DNA from: Anaerolineaceae bacterium
Lineage (GTDB): Bacteria; Chloroflexota; Anaerolineae; JAAYZQ01
Assembly (NCBI GenBank): GCA_012514775.1
Contig: JAAYZQ010000299.1
Location: 1-6,550 of the forward strand
DNA: 6,550 nucleotides
Direction of reading: 5' to 3'
The position numbers and the translations under genes were made by a program. Positions 1 through 5,430 of the stretch are shown here, piece by piece. The notes below the pieces were generated by a model, which was given only the letters and a program-made list of their open reading frames with translations, was not told the DNA's origin and ran no database searches. The first letter of the stretch is position 1; every line of letters starts with the position of its first letter.

Positions 1-696
1 CTGCGAGGGCTCAAAACCCCAGGGGCGCAGCGTGTAGCCGGCGAGATCGGCAGCCAGGCCGGTCGCACCCTGGGCGAACGCCGCGTCCAGCATCCCGACC
101 AGGCGATCCGCCGCGCCGGGCATGGCCAGGGCCTCTTCGTCGTCCGGGCTGGTCCCTAGCATCGCCAGCCTGGCCTCCGACGGGCCCTGGGATAGCATCT
201 CGTCGAGCTGCCCGGCGAGCATGGCGTGCACCTCCTCGGGCGGCAGGTCGCGCATGGCGTCCAGCCCCTGTTTCTCCTCCGGCGGAATCCACGGCACGAG
301 CTCGTCAGGGGCCGGCGTGGCCAGGATCACTACCCGATCTACCAGGTCGGGCCGGCGTGCCGCGAGGGCGAGGGCCACCCTTCCCCCCGCCGACCACCCG
401 GCAACGCCCACGGGCCCGAGCTGCATCTCCTGGAGCACCTCGGCCAGGTCGTCGGCAGCCGAGGCGACGGTGGCCCACCTATCGCTGGGCAGCGGGTCCG
501 AGGCGCCATAGCCCGGCCGATCCACGGCAATCAGGGTCACCTCACGCTTTGCGGTCTCTTCCGGGTTCGGATCAAAGTTGCCGGCACCGGGAGCAGGGTG
601 GCAGAAGACGACCGTCCGCCGTCCGTCTCCCCGGGTCAGCCGGCGGACGGCGACGCGCCGCCCGGAGCCAAGGGTAACCAGGTCGATCTCTTGCAT
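1..696 (-). CDS. Alpha/beta hydrolase, C-terminus cut by window edge
   Basis: Open frame of 232 codons running off the left edge with no stop; the start is ATG at 696-694. It looks like an alpha/beta-hydrolase-fold protein of the epoxide hydrolase/esterase/haloperoxidase-like class, probably cytosolic; the substrate cannot be inferred. Visible motifs in order: an HPAPG turn at residues 33-37, equivalent to the HG oxyanion motif; DRPGYGASD at 59-67, typical after strand beta-4; and the nucleophile elbow GWSAGG at 100-105, making Ser102 the likely nucleophile. The cap region follows from about 135. The catalytic acid and His should lie in the missing C-terminal part. Start choice is imperfect: a GGAGG lies at 711-715 but 14 nt from the ATG. 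An in-frame ATG at 750-748 would add 18 residues but has no visible Shine-Dalgarno sequence. It probably has its own promoter at 780-808. No long ORF caller entry would show it because it lacks a stop in the window. Confidence 0.85.
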   Translation of the reverse strand, partial: MQEIDLVTLGSGRRVAVRRLTRGDGRRTVVFCHPAPGAGNFDPNPEETAKREVTLIAVDRPGYGASDPLPSDRWATVASAADDLAEVLQEMQLGPVGVAGWSAGGRVALALAARRPDLVDRVVILATPAPDELVPWIPPEEKQGLDAMRDLPPEEVHAMLAGQLDEMLSQGPSEARLAMLGTSPDDEEALAMPGAADRLVGMLDAAFAQGATGLAADLAGYTLRPWGFEPSQ

Positions 697-758
697 GGCA
701 GTTCTTGTTTCCTCCGTCTTCCAAGACTGGGTGAAGCAGATGGCTGCCATGCCGGGGT

Positions 759-772
759 GTGGGCCGGCCCAC
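759..772. repeat. 14-bp perfect palindrome at the hydrolase transcription start
   Basis: GTGGGCCGGCCCAC is identical to its reverse complement. It covers about +1 to +14 relative to the predicted minus-strand start site. It could be an operator for a dimeric repressor or, in RNA, a 5-bp stem with a CCGG loop at the 5' end of the message. The sequence does not decide between these. Confidence 0.45.
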
Positions 773-779
773 GGGCACT

Positions 780-808
780 ATTCTGCAACAGAACGTCCGC
801 CTTGTCAA
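780..808 (-). promoter_or_regulatory. Sigma-70 promoter for the alpha/beta hydrolase
   Basis: On the minus strand, a perfect -35 TTGACA (803-808) is followed by a 17-nt spacer and CAGAAT (780-785, 4 of 6 matches) as -10. Transcription would start near 773 and give a leader of roughly 77 nt before the ATG at 696. It begins only 9 nt beyond the stop of the SHOCT gene, so the hydrolase may also receive read-through. Confidence 0.6.
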
Positions 809-816
809 TAGGCTTG

Positions 817-1218
817 CTACCGGCTGCTCAGCTCGTCCCGGCGTGCGAGGTATTCCTCGCGGCTGATCTCGCCCCGGGCATAGCGCCCCCGCAGTGCCGC
901 CAGCTCTGGCGGCTCGGCAGCCCTCGGTGGCGCGGGCCGCCCGCTGCGTGCCAGCAATACACCGGCCAGCACGAGGACGCCGGCCAGGGCCAGGCAACCG
1001 AGCAGTCCCAACAGCCCGGCGACCACCGGGACCACACGGATGCCCTCCAGCGGCTCCCACATGGGACCGTCAAAGTGGTGGCGGTCCCGGTCCCAGCGCG
1101 GCTCCCAGCCTGTGCCGATGCCGGCCCGGTTGGCCATCAAGACGGCGAGCAGCGCTGCGCAGAGCAGCAGGACGACGAGCACGACGCCGCCAACGACAAA
1201 GATGGTACTCCTTCTCAT
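817..1218 (-). CDS. Two-helix membrane protein with C-terminal SHOCT domain
   Basis: A 133-residue protein starting MRRSTIFVVGG. Residues 5-30 form a hydrophobic helix. Residues 31-58 are a polar linker rich in Trp, Arg, Asp and His. Residues 61-91 form a second hydrophobic stretch. Residues 104-133 match the short SHOCT motif (L..LR.RYARGEIS.EEY..R.DEL), a small helical domain often found at the ends of membrane or oligomeric proteins and thought to mediate oligomerisation. The N-terminus is short and basic, so a hairpin with both ends in the cytoplasm is likely. The ATG at 1218-1216 is preferred because a GGAGG sits exactly 8 nt upstream. The longer TTG start at 1239 would overlap the -10 box. 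The molecular function is unknown. It is divergently transcribed from the flavodoxin unit. Confidence 0.88.
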   Translation of the reverse strand: MRRSTIFVVGGVVLVVLLLCAALLAVLMANRAGIGTGWEPRWDRDRHHFDGPMWEPLEGIRVVPVVAGLLGLLGCLALAGVLVLAGVLLARSGRPAPPRAAEPPELAALRGRYARGEISREEYLARRDELSSR

Positions 1219-1238
1219 GGTTCGGCCCTCCTCCTGCA

Positions 1239-1267
1239 ATCATACCACGTTCGGGCGCGCCTGTCCA
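1239..1267 (-). promoter_or_regulatory. Sigma-70 promoter for the SHOCT gene
   Basis: On the minus strand, TGGACA (1262-1267, 5 of 6) is separated by 17 nt from TATGAT (1239-1244, 5 of 6). The predicted start near 1232 lies almost at the Shine-Dalgarno cluster, so the leader is very short, about 14 nt. This is the best promoter match in the window. Confidence 0.75.
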
Positions 1268-1282
1268 GGCGGTTTAGGAAGC

Positions 1283-1295
1283 CCCACGGAGTGGG
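1283..1295. repeat. Small inverted repeat between divergent promoters
   Basis: CCCAC and GTGGG flank a GGA loop. The repeat lies in the 50-bp gap between the -35 boxes of the divergent SHOCT and flavodoxin promoters. It could be a binding site serving both genes; it is short, so chance is also possible. Confidence 0.25.
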
Positions 1296-1318
1296 TACCA
1301 TGGCGGCACGGCTTTCAT

Positions 1319-1347
1319 TTGACGATGTCCGCCTGTTGTGTTAGTAT
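1319..1347 (+). promoter_or_regulatory. Sigma-70 promoter for the flavodoxin-antiporter unit
   Basis: TTGACG (1319-1324, 5 of 6), a 17-nt spacer, then TAGTAT (1342-1347, 4 of 6). Initiation near 1354 would leave only about 17 nt before the flavodoxin ATG, with AAGGAGG (1355-1361) at the very 5' end. No other clear promoter is visible before the antiporter, so this one probably serves the whole plus-strand string. Confidence 0.65.
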
Positions 1348-1370
1348 CGTCCCCAAGGAGGAGCGGCAGG

Positions 1371-1865
1371 ATGAAAGCAATGGTCGTCTACGATTCCAAG
1401 TTCGGAAACACGGAACTGATCGCCCGGGCGATGGGCCAGGCCCTTGGCCCGGCGGCCGACGTCGAGGTGGTCCGCGTCGGCGACGTGAGGCCCGGGCAAC
1501 TGGCGGGCCTGGACCTGCTGATCGCCGGCTCTCCCACCTGGCGGTTCCGGCCCACGCCGGCTATCAAGGAGTTGCTGGACAACATTCCCAGGGGCGGCCT
1601 GGATGGTACCAAGGTGGCGGCCTTTGACACCAGGTTAACGCCGGAGAAAATCGAAGCGATGTCCGGCTTCCTGGCCCGGATGGTAAACATCTTTGGCTTT
1701 GCTGCCCGACCCATCGGCAGGAAGCTGGAGAAAAAGGGGGGCAAGCCGGTCGCCACGCCTGAGGGCTTTTACGTGGAGGACTCGGAAGGTCCCCTGCGCG
1801 AAGGCGAGCTGGAACGGGCGGCGGACTGGGCGAGGCAGGCCGCGGCAAGGGCCGGCGAGGCGTAG
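1371..1865 (+). CDS. Flavodoxin-like FMN-binding protein
   Basis: A 164-residue protein of about normal flavodoxin length, starting [15 protein letters not shown]. The first strand and phosphate loop are clear: residues 5-14 ([10 protein letters not shown]) carry the S-x-x-G-x-T pattern that holds the FMN phosphate. GSPTW at 53-57 is the next FMN-contacting loop, with Trp57 placed to stack on the isoalloxazine. AFDTR at 84-88 occupies the third loop region. The tail [16 protein letters not shown] (139-154) is typical of stand-alone bacterial flavodoxin-domain proteins. It should be a soluble one- or two-electron carrier; the partner is unknown. Start choice: AAGGAGG ends 9 nt before this ATG, whereas the longer in-frame start at 1338 lies inside the promoter. 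It is the first gene of the plus-strand unit; its stop is 5 nt before the next ORF. Confidence 0.9.
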   Translation: MKAMVVYDSKFGNTELIARAMGQALGPAADVEVVRVGDVRPGQLAGLDLLIAGSPTWRFRPTPAIKELLDNIPRGGLDGTKVAAFDTRLTPEKIEAMSGFLARMVNIFGFAARPIGRKLEKKGGKPVATPEGFYVEDSEGPLREGELERAADWARQAAARAGEA

Positions 1866-1955
1866 CACCCATGTTCCACGCCATTCGCCCGTCCGTCCGG
1901 GAGCGAATGCGGCTGCTGGAACAGATCGATGCCCGAGACCGGGAGGATGGGACAC

Positions 1956-1974
1956 CCCAGGCGCAGCGCCTGGG
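1956..1974 (+). repeat. 8-bp stem hairpin inside the remnant ORF
   Basis: CCCAGGCG and CGCCTGGG flank a CAG loop, a perfect 8-bp GC-rich stem located 69 nt before the antiporter GTG. No T-run follows, so it is not an intrinsic terminator. It could act as an mRNA processing or stability boundary between flavodoxin and antiporter. Confidence 0.4.
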
Positions 1975-2029
1975 CCAGATTCCCCCTGCCAGGGACAAGT
2001 TCCTGGCGCTGCTGGCAGTGAACGCCCCG

Positions 2030-2042
2030 GGAGGAGTGGCTG
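2030..2042 (+). promoter_or_regulatory. Ribosome binding site deciding the antiporter GTG start
   Basis: GGAGG at 2030-2034 lies 8 nt before the GTG at 2043, ideal spacing. It is located in the coding sequence of the upstream remnant, so ribosomes finishing that ORF (stop at 2048) end directly on this start, in a GTGAATAA overlap. Confidence 0.75.
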
Positions 2043-3509
2043 GTGAATAACACGATCCTCATCGCCGCCGCGGTGTTGCTTCTCCTGAGCGTCCTCGTCA
2101 GCAAGATCTCTGACCGGCTCGGGGTGCCCGCCCTGCTGCTGTTCCTGGTGGTGGGCATGCTGGCCGGCTCGGAAGGACCGGGCGGCATCTATTTCGATGA
2201 CCCCGGCCTGGCACAGTTCATCGGCGTCGTAGCCCTGGTTCAGATCCTGTTCGCGGGCGGCCTGGATACAGAGTGGGAGCAGGTCCGCACTGTGCTGAAA
2301 GAAGGGCTGATCCTCGCCACCGCAGGCGTGCTGATCACGGCGGTGGTGACCGGCCTCTTTGCCACCGTCCTCCTCGGCTTCCCGGTGTGGGAAGGCCTGT
2401 TGCTCGGGGCCATCGTCTCGTCCACCGACGCGGCGGCCGTGTTTTCGGTGCTGCGCTCCAAGGGCGTCAGCCTGAAGGGACAACTGCAGCCCCTGCTGGA
2501 ACTCGAGTCGGGCAGCAACGATCCCATGGCCATCTTTTTGACCGTGGGCTTTATCCAGGTGATCACACAGCCCGATGCGTCGCCCCTGAGCCTGATCTGG
2601 GTGTTCGTGTTGCAGATGGCCGCCGGCGGGGTCGTGGGCTACCTGATGGGCAGGGCGATGCTCTTTTTGATCAATCGCCTGAAACTGGGCTACGAGGGCC
2701 TCTATCCGGTCCTGATCCTGGCCCTCGTCTTCCTGACCTTCGGGCTGACGGATCTCATCGGCGGCAGCGGGTTCCTGGCCGTCTACCTGGCCGGGCTCGT
2801 CCTGGGCCACTACGATTTCATCCACAAGCGCAGCCTGGTGCGCTTTAACGACGGGCTGGCCTGGCTGATGCAGATCGCCATGTTCCTGACGTTGGGTCTC
2901 CTCGTCTTTCCTTCAAGGTTGGTGCCCATTGCCGGGGTCAGCCTGCTCGTGGCCGGCTGCCTGATGCTGGTCGCCCGGCCCCTGGGCACGTTTGCCGGCT
3001 TGATGTTCAGCCCCTTTGGTTGGCGGGCCAAGACCTTTGTCTCGTGGGTCGGGCTGCGGGGGGCGGTGCCCATCATCCTGGCGACCTTTCCCCTGCTGAA
3101 CAGGATTCCGCAGGCCGACCTGATATTCAACGTGATCTTTTTTGTGGTGCTGACCTCTGTCCTGTTGCAGGGGACCTCCATCCCCCTCGTGGCCCGGTGG
3201 TTGGGACTGGACGCGCCCATGGTGCCCAAGCGCATCTATCCCATCGAGTACACGCCCATGGGCGGCTTCAAGAGCGAGCTCAAGGAGCTTCCCGTGCCGC
3301 CGGACTCGCCCATGGAGGGCAAGCCCATCGTCGAGCTGGGGTTGCCAGACGAGTTCCTGGTCATCCTCATCGCCAGGGAGAACGATTTCGTCCTGCCCAG
3401 CGGGGGAACGGTCATCCAGGCCGGCGACACGCTGCTGGTGCTGTCGGACAAGGAGTCCATGGACGACGTGGTGACCAGGTTCCGCTTGCCGGTAGATGCA
3501 CCGGCGTAA
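2043..3509 (+). CDS. nhaP2: NhaP2-like K+/H+ (CPA1) antiporter with C-terminal TrkA-C domain
   Basis: A 488-residue inner-membrane protein, somewhat shorter than E. coli NhaP2/CvrA (about 578). Residues 1-390 contain roughly a dozen hydrophobic segments. CPA1 hallmarks are visible: [16 protein letters not shown] at 126-141 with Asp129, and [13 protein letters not shown] at 155-167 with the ion-binding Asn159-Asp160 pair. The segment [14 protein letters not shown] (335-348) is characteristic of the NhaP2 branch. After a linker, residues about 408-485 form a TrkA-C/RCK-C-type cytosolic regulatory domain ([20 protein letters not shown] pattern). The family exchanges K+ (sometimes Na+) for H+ and is used in osmotic and pH homeostasis; ion choice cannot be read from sequence. 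Starts with GTG, overlapping the upstream remnant by 8 nt. A 32-aa ORF follows 15 nt after the stop. Confidence 0.93.
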   Translation: MNNTILIAAAVLLLLSVLVSKISDRLGVPALLLFLVVGMLAGSEGPGGIYFDDPGLAQFIGVVALVQILFAGGLDTEWEQVRTVLKEGLILATAGVLITAVVTGLFATVLLGFPVWEGLLLGAIVSSTDAAAVFSVLRSKGVSLKGQLQPLLELESGSNDPMAIFLTVGFIQVITQPDASPLSLIWVFVLQMAAGGVVGYLMGRAMLFLINRLKLGYEGLYPVLILALVFLTFGLTDLIGGSGFLAVYLAGLVLGHYDFIHKRSLVRFNDGLAWLMQIAMFLTLGLLVFPSRLVPIAGVSLLVAGCLMLVARPLGTFAGLMFSPFGWRAKTFVSWVGLRGAVPIILATFPLLNRIPQADLIFNVIFFVVLTSVLLQGTSIPLVARWLGLDAPMVPKRIYPIEYTPMGGFKSELKELPVPPDSPMEGKPIVELGLPDEFLVILIARENDFVLPSGGTVIQAGDTLLVLSDKESMDDVVTRFRLPVDAPA

Positions 3510-3524
3510 AGGAGGGATGACCTG

Positions 3525-3623
3525 ATGGCCAGGCGCGGACGGAGCCAGGGCACGATCGAAGAAAGAGCACTCTCACGAGTGGTAGATGAAACTCGCGCCA
3601 TCGTCATGGCGCTGCAATCTTGA
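3525..3623 (+). CDS. Small 32-aa ORF of unknown function
   Basis: Starts MARRGRSQGTIEERALSR and continues VVDETRAIVMALQS. It has a basic N-terminus and a probably amphipathic helical remainder; it is not a membrane protein. I do not recognise a family. Support for translation is the ribosome binding site: AAGGAGG overlaps the antiporter stop, with the GGAGG core (3511-3515) 9 nt before the ATG. An earlier ATG at 3517 gives only two codons. The stop is 12 nt before the next gene, whose own ribosome binding site follows directly, so it fits the operon spacing. It may be a genuine small protein or only a coupling ORF. Confidence 0.45.
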   Translation: MARRGRSQGTIEERALSRVVDETRAIVMALQS

Positions 3624-3635
3624 AAGGAAGCGATC

Positions 3636-3866
3636 ATGGAACCATCGCCCCCAGAATCGAAAGAGACCCGCCCTCCAGGCGGCACGCCGGAGCCTCAGCG
3701 CCAGCCGCCGGCGGCGTTCGTGGGCATGGGCGCCCTCATCGGTATCGGAGCCGCAATTGGCCTGATTTTCGGACTTATGCTCGACAACCTGGTGTGGGGA
3801 CTGATCATCGGCGCGGCGATCGGCACCGTCGCCGGGGCGGTGGTGGAGGCCAACCGGAGGCAATGA
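3636..3866 (+). CDS. Small glycine-zipper membrane protein
   Basis: A 76-residue protein. Residues 1-27 are a Pro/Glu-rich hydrophilic tail with no signal peptide. Residues 29-49 and 53-71 are two hydrophobic helices, dense in glycines at three- and four-residue spacing (GMGALIGIGAAIG; GAAIGTVAGAVV), separated by a LMLDN turn. The protein ends in basic NRRQ. This layout suits a helical hairpin in the cytoplasmic membrane that packs by glycine zippers. Similar short proteins with an FG..(L)DN turn occur in many bacteria without an assigned role. AAAGGAAG lies 4-11 nt downstream of no promoter but directly before this ATG, with about 7 nt between the AGGA core and the start. It is the last gene of the plus-strand unit, with the terminator 20 nt beyond. 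The function is unknown. Confidence 0.75.
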   Translation: MEPSPPESKETRPPGGTPEPQRQPPAAFVGMGALIGIGAAIGLIFGLMLDNLVWGLIIGAAIGTVAGAVVEANRRQ

Positions 3867-3885
3867 GCGGGGCCTGAAGGCTCGC

Positions 3886-3962
3886 CACGGAGGCCAGAGG
3901 CCACAGGGCAGCCAGGACAATCGTCCTGAGTGCCCGGTGACCGCCGTGCCTCCGTGCTTTTT
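3886..3962 (+). terminator. Large stem-loop with T-run ending the plus-strand unit
   Basis: CACGGAGGC (3886-3894) pairs perfectly with GCCTCCGTG (3948-3956), which is followed by C and TTTTT (3958-3962). Nested inside is a second stem: GGGCA (3906-3910) with TGCCC (3931-3935), then CAGGAC with GTCCTG around an AATC loop (3913-3928). The long span makes it an unusual terminator, but the final stem plus T-run fits intrinsic termination on the plus strand. It sits between convergent genes. No matching T-run is present for the minus strand. Confidence 0.5.
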
Positions 3963-3981
3963 GTTGCGGCGCGGGCCGCTT

Positions 3982-5229
3982 CTACCAGGCGGGGCGGCTC
4001 CTGCGCTGCTGCCGGCCACGCCCGGGCCGGGACCCTGCCCTGTTCCCCTGCGGGCGGGGCGCTGCCGGCTGTGCGGGCCTTGCCTGGGGCTGCTGCTGCG
4101 GCGAAAAGCCGCCGTAGTCAAAGCCCGGCAGTCGCAGCCGCTCGATGCGGGCGCCCAGCACCTTCTCGATGTCGCGCACCATACCCTCGTCCTTCGGCGA
4201 GGCAAAGGAGTAGGCCTGGCCGGTGAGGTCGGCCCGTCCCGTGCGGCCGATGCGGTGGGTGTAGGCGTCCACCGTGTCGGGCATGTCAAAGTTGATGACG
4301 TGGGTGATCTCCAGGACGTCGATGCCCCGCGCGGCGACGTCGGTGGCGACGAGGATGGGGTAGGTGCCGTCGCGAAAGCCGTTGAGGGCTGCCTGGCGGG
4401 CGTTCTGCGACATGTTGCCCTGCAGGGCCGCGGCGGCGTGGCCCTGTTTCACCAGGTCACGGGCCAGGCTGCGGGCGCGGTGTTTTGTCCGCGTAAAGAT
4501 CAGGACGCGCTCCATGTGCGGCTGGCGCAGCATGGCCAGCAAGAGCGATTTCTTGAGCCCATCGGTCACAGGATAGAGGGCGTGGGACACGGTCGCTGCG
4601 GGGGCGATGATGCCGATCTGCACGGTGACCGGGTCACGAAGAATGTCGTCGGCCAGCTTGCGAATGTCGTCGGGCATGGTGGCCGCGAAAAAGAGCGTCT
4701 GGCGCCGGGTGGGCAGCACCTTGAGGATGCGCCGGACGTCGGGCAGGAAGCCCATGTCGCACATGCGATCGGCCTCGTCCAGGACCAGCACTTCGATGCC
4801 CGACAGGTCGATGCTCCCCTCGCCGAGCAGGTCCAGCAGGCGGCCAGGGCAGGCAACGACGATGTCGGCGCCACGGCGCAGGGCGGCGACCTGGTTGCCC
4901 TTGCTCACGCCGCCATAGACGGTGACGCTGCGCAGCCTGGTGTTGCGACCCAGGTGGGTGATCGCTTCGTGGGTTTGTTCCGCCAGCTCGCGCGTGGGCG
5001 CCACGATGAGGGCGCGCACGCGGCGCGCCGGGCTTTTAACCAGCCTGTTCAGGATGGGCAAGACAAAGGCGGCCGTCTTGCCGGTGCCGGTTTGCGCCAG
5101 GCCCAGGACGTCGCGTCCCTGGAGCGCGACGGGGATGGCCTGCTGCTGAATGGGGGTGGGCGTGGTGTATCCCACGGCCCGGATGCCCGCGACGATGCGC
5201 GGGTCTAGCGTAAATTGTTGAAAGCTCAC
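3982..5229 (-). CDS. DEAD-box RNA helicase, RhlE-like
   Basis: A 415-residue cytosolic ATP-dependent RNA helicase. Motifs in order: Phe6 and the Q motif (TPTPIQQQAIP, 23-33), motif I AQTGTGKT (45-52), Ia PTREL (78-82), Ib CPGR (127-130), II DEAD (151-154), III AAT (182-184), IV VLIFTRT (242-248), V ATDVAARGID (295-304), VI HRIGRTGRA (325-333). The tail from about 378 is Gln/Pro/Ala-rich and then Arg-rich, typical of RNA-anchoring C-termini in RhlE-type helicases acting in ribosome assembly and mRNA decay. Two deviations from the usual family text: motif III is AAT rather than SAT, and motif Ib is CPGR rather than TPGR. The start is GTG (5229-5227), with AAGGAG at 5240-5235 only 5 nt away. Expression may be controlled by the structured leader upstream. 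It is convergent with the glycine-zipper gene. Confidence 0.95.
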   Translation of the reverse strand: MSFQQFTLDPRIVAGIRAVGYTTPTPIQQQAIPVALQGRDVLGLAQTGTGKTAAFVLPILNRLVKSPARRVRALIVAPTRELAEQTHEAITHLGRNTRLRSVTVYGGVSKGNQVAALRRGADIVVACPGRLLDLLGEGSIDLSGIEVLVLDEADRMCDMGFLPDVRRILKVLPTRRQTLFFAATMPDDIRKLADDILRDPVTVQIGIIAPAATVSHALYPVTDGLKKSLLLAMLRQPHMERVLIFTRTKHRARSLARDLVKQGHAAAALQGNMSQNARQAALNGFRDGTYPILVATDVAARGIDVLEITHVINFDMPDTVDAYTHRIGRTGRADLTGQAYSFASPKDEGMVRDIEKVLGARIERLRLPGFDYGGFSPQQQPQARPAQPAAPRPQGNRAGSRPGRGRQQRRSRPAW

Positions 5230-5237
5230 AAGTACTC

Positions 5238-5257
5238 CTTGGCTTTATCGAGCCAAG
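5238..5257 (-). promoter_or_regulatory. Hairpin capturing part of the helicase Shine-Dalgarno sequence
   Basis: In the minus-strand RNA, CTTGGCT (5257-5251) and AGCCAAG (5244-5238) form a perfect 7-bp stem with loop CGATAA. The 3' arm contains the first three bases of the AAGGAG ribosome binding site (5240-5235). An alternative 8-bp pairing (two G-U) is possible between GGGCCGAG (5272-5265) and CTTGGCTC (5257-5250) with a 7-nt loop. That pairing would consume the 5' arm and free the ribosome binding site. The two structures are mutually exclusive. Confidence 0.5.
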
Positions 5258-5278
5258 TCGCACTCTCGGCCCTCGATT

Positions 5279-5317
5279 TTGTTTTTCGTGCCGGCGGCTT
5301 GCCGGCACGAAAAACAA
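5279..5317. repeat. 17-bp perfect inverted repeat at the helicase transcription start
   Basis: Arms 5279-5295 and 5301-5317 are perfect reverse complements around a GGCTT loop. Each arm combines a T/A-run with a GC core (CGTGCCGGC). On both strands the T-run precedes and the A-run follows the GC stem, the reverse of an intrinsic terminator. The right arm touches the -10 box of the predicted helicase promoter, so it may be an operator. As RNA, the GC stem would sit at or just after +1. A dispersed REP-like element is another possibility. Confidence 0.7.
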
Positions 5318-5345
5318 GTATACCCGATCGCATGGAATAAAGCAA
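5317..5345 (-). promoter_or_regulatory. Probable promoter for the helicase
   Basis: On the minus strand, TATACT (5317-5322, 5 of 6) is preceded at 17 nt by TTGCTT (5340-5345, 3 of 6). Initiation would fall near 5310, within the inverted repeat, giving a leader of about 80 nt. The weak -35 suggests either an activator or a modest promoter. I see no intrinsic terminator between the SAHH-like gene and this point, so read-through is possible. Confidence 0.5.
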
Positions 5346-5430
5346 TTCTAGCCTTGCCTCCGGCAACGCCCTATAAAGGACGGTGCCCATGCAGGGCCAG
5401 ACGTGGCAGGGAGTCTACATCCTGGGCTTC

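Larger units (their letters stand above)
1871..2050 (+). pseudogene. 59-codon remnant of an O-methyltransferase N-terminus (or leader ORF)
   Basis: Begins with ATG 5 nt after the flavodoxin stop; GAGG at 1857-1860 is a weak ribosome binding site. The product starts [18 protein letters not shown] and continues with [11 protein letters not shown] and RLGQIPP. From memory, this resembles the N-terminal helical segment of a class I SAM-dependent O-methyltransferase family, where IDARD..DGTP..QRL.QIPP..G.FLALLA precedes the SAM-binding motif EIGTSAG. Here the frame ends (…NAPGGVAGE, stop 2048-2050) exactly where that motif should begin, so no catalytic domain remains. Its last codons carry the antiporter's ribosome binding site, and it overlaps the antiporter start by 8 nt. 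It may therefore survive as a translated leader giving translational coupling. That it is an ORF is clear; the family assignment is recalled, not searched. Confidence 0.55.

Noticed and set aside
1219..1239. Longer TTG start for the SHOCT protein
   Set aside because: The TTG overlaps the predicted -10 box and lies upstream of the strong ribosome binding site, which points to the ATG at 1218.
226..1344. 372-codon plus-strand ORF opposite the hydrolase and SHOCT genes
   Set aside because: It lies antisense to two genes with clear motifs, spans their intergenic promoter, and has a low-complexity His/Gln/Gly-rich composition typical of antisense frames in GC-rich DNA.
1956..1974. Intrinsic terminator after flavodoxin
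   Set aside because: Strong stem, but it is followed by CCAGATTCCCC with no T-run.
1635..2825. 396-codon minus-strand ORF opposite the flavodoxin and antiporter
   Set aside because: Composition is dominated by Gln, His, Asp and Glu, the antisense image of a hydrophobic membrane protein. No motif is recognisable, and it crosses the ends of several real genes.
3937..5208. 423-codon plus-strand ORF opposite the helicase
   Set aside because: Antisense shadow of the DEAD-box gene. It starts inside the terminator region and shows no domain.
5279..5317. Bidirectional intrinsic terminator
   Set aside because: The T-run precedes and the A-run follows the GC stem on both strands, the opposite of the needed order.
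5354..5396. Terminator for the SAHH-like gene
   Set aside because: Two weak hairpins (TTGCC/GGCAA and GCCC/GGGC) are present, but neither is followed by a convincing T-run on the minus strand.
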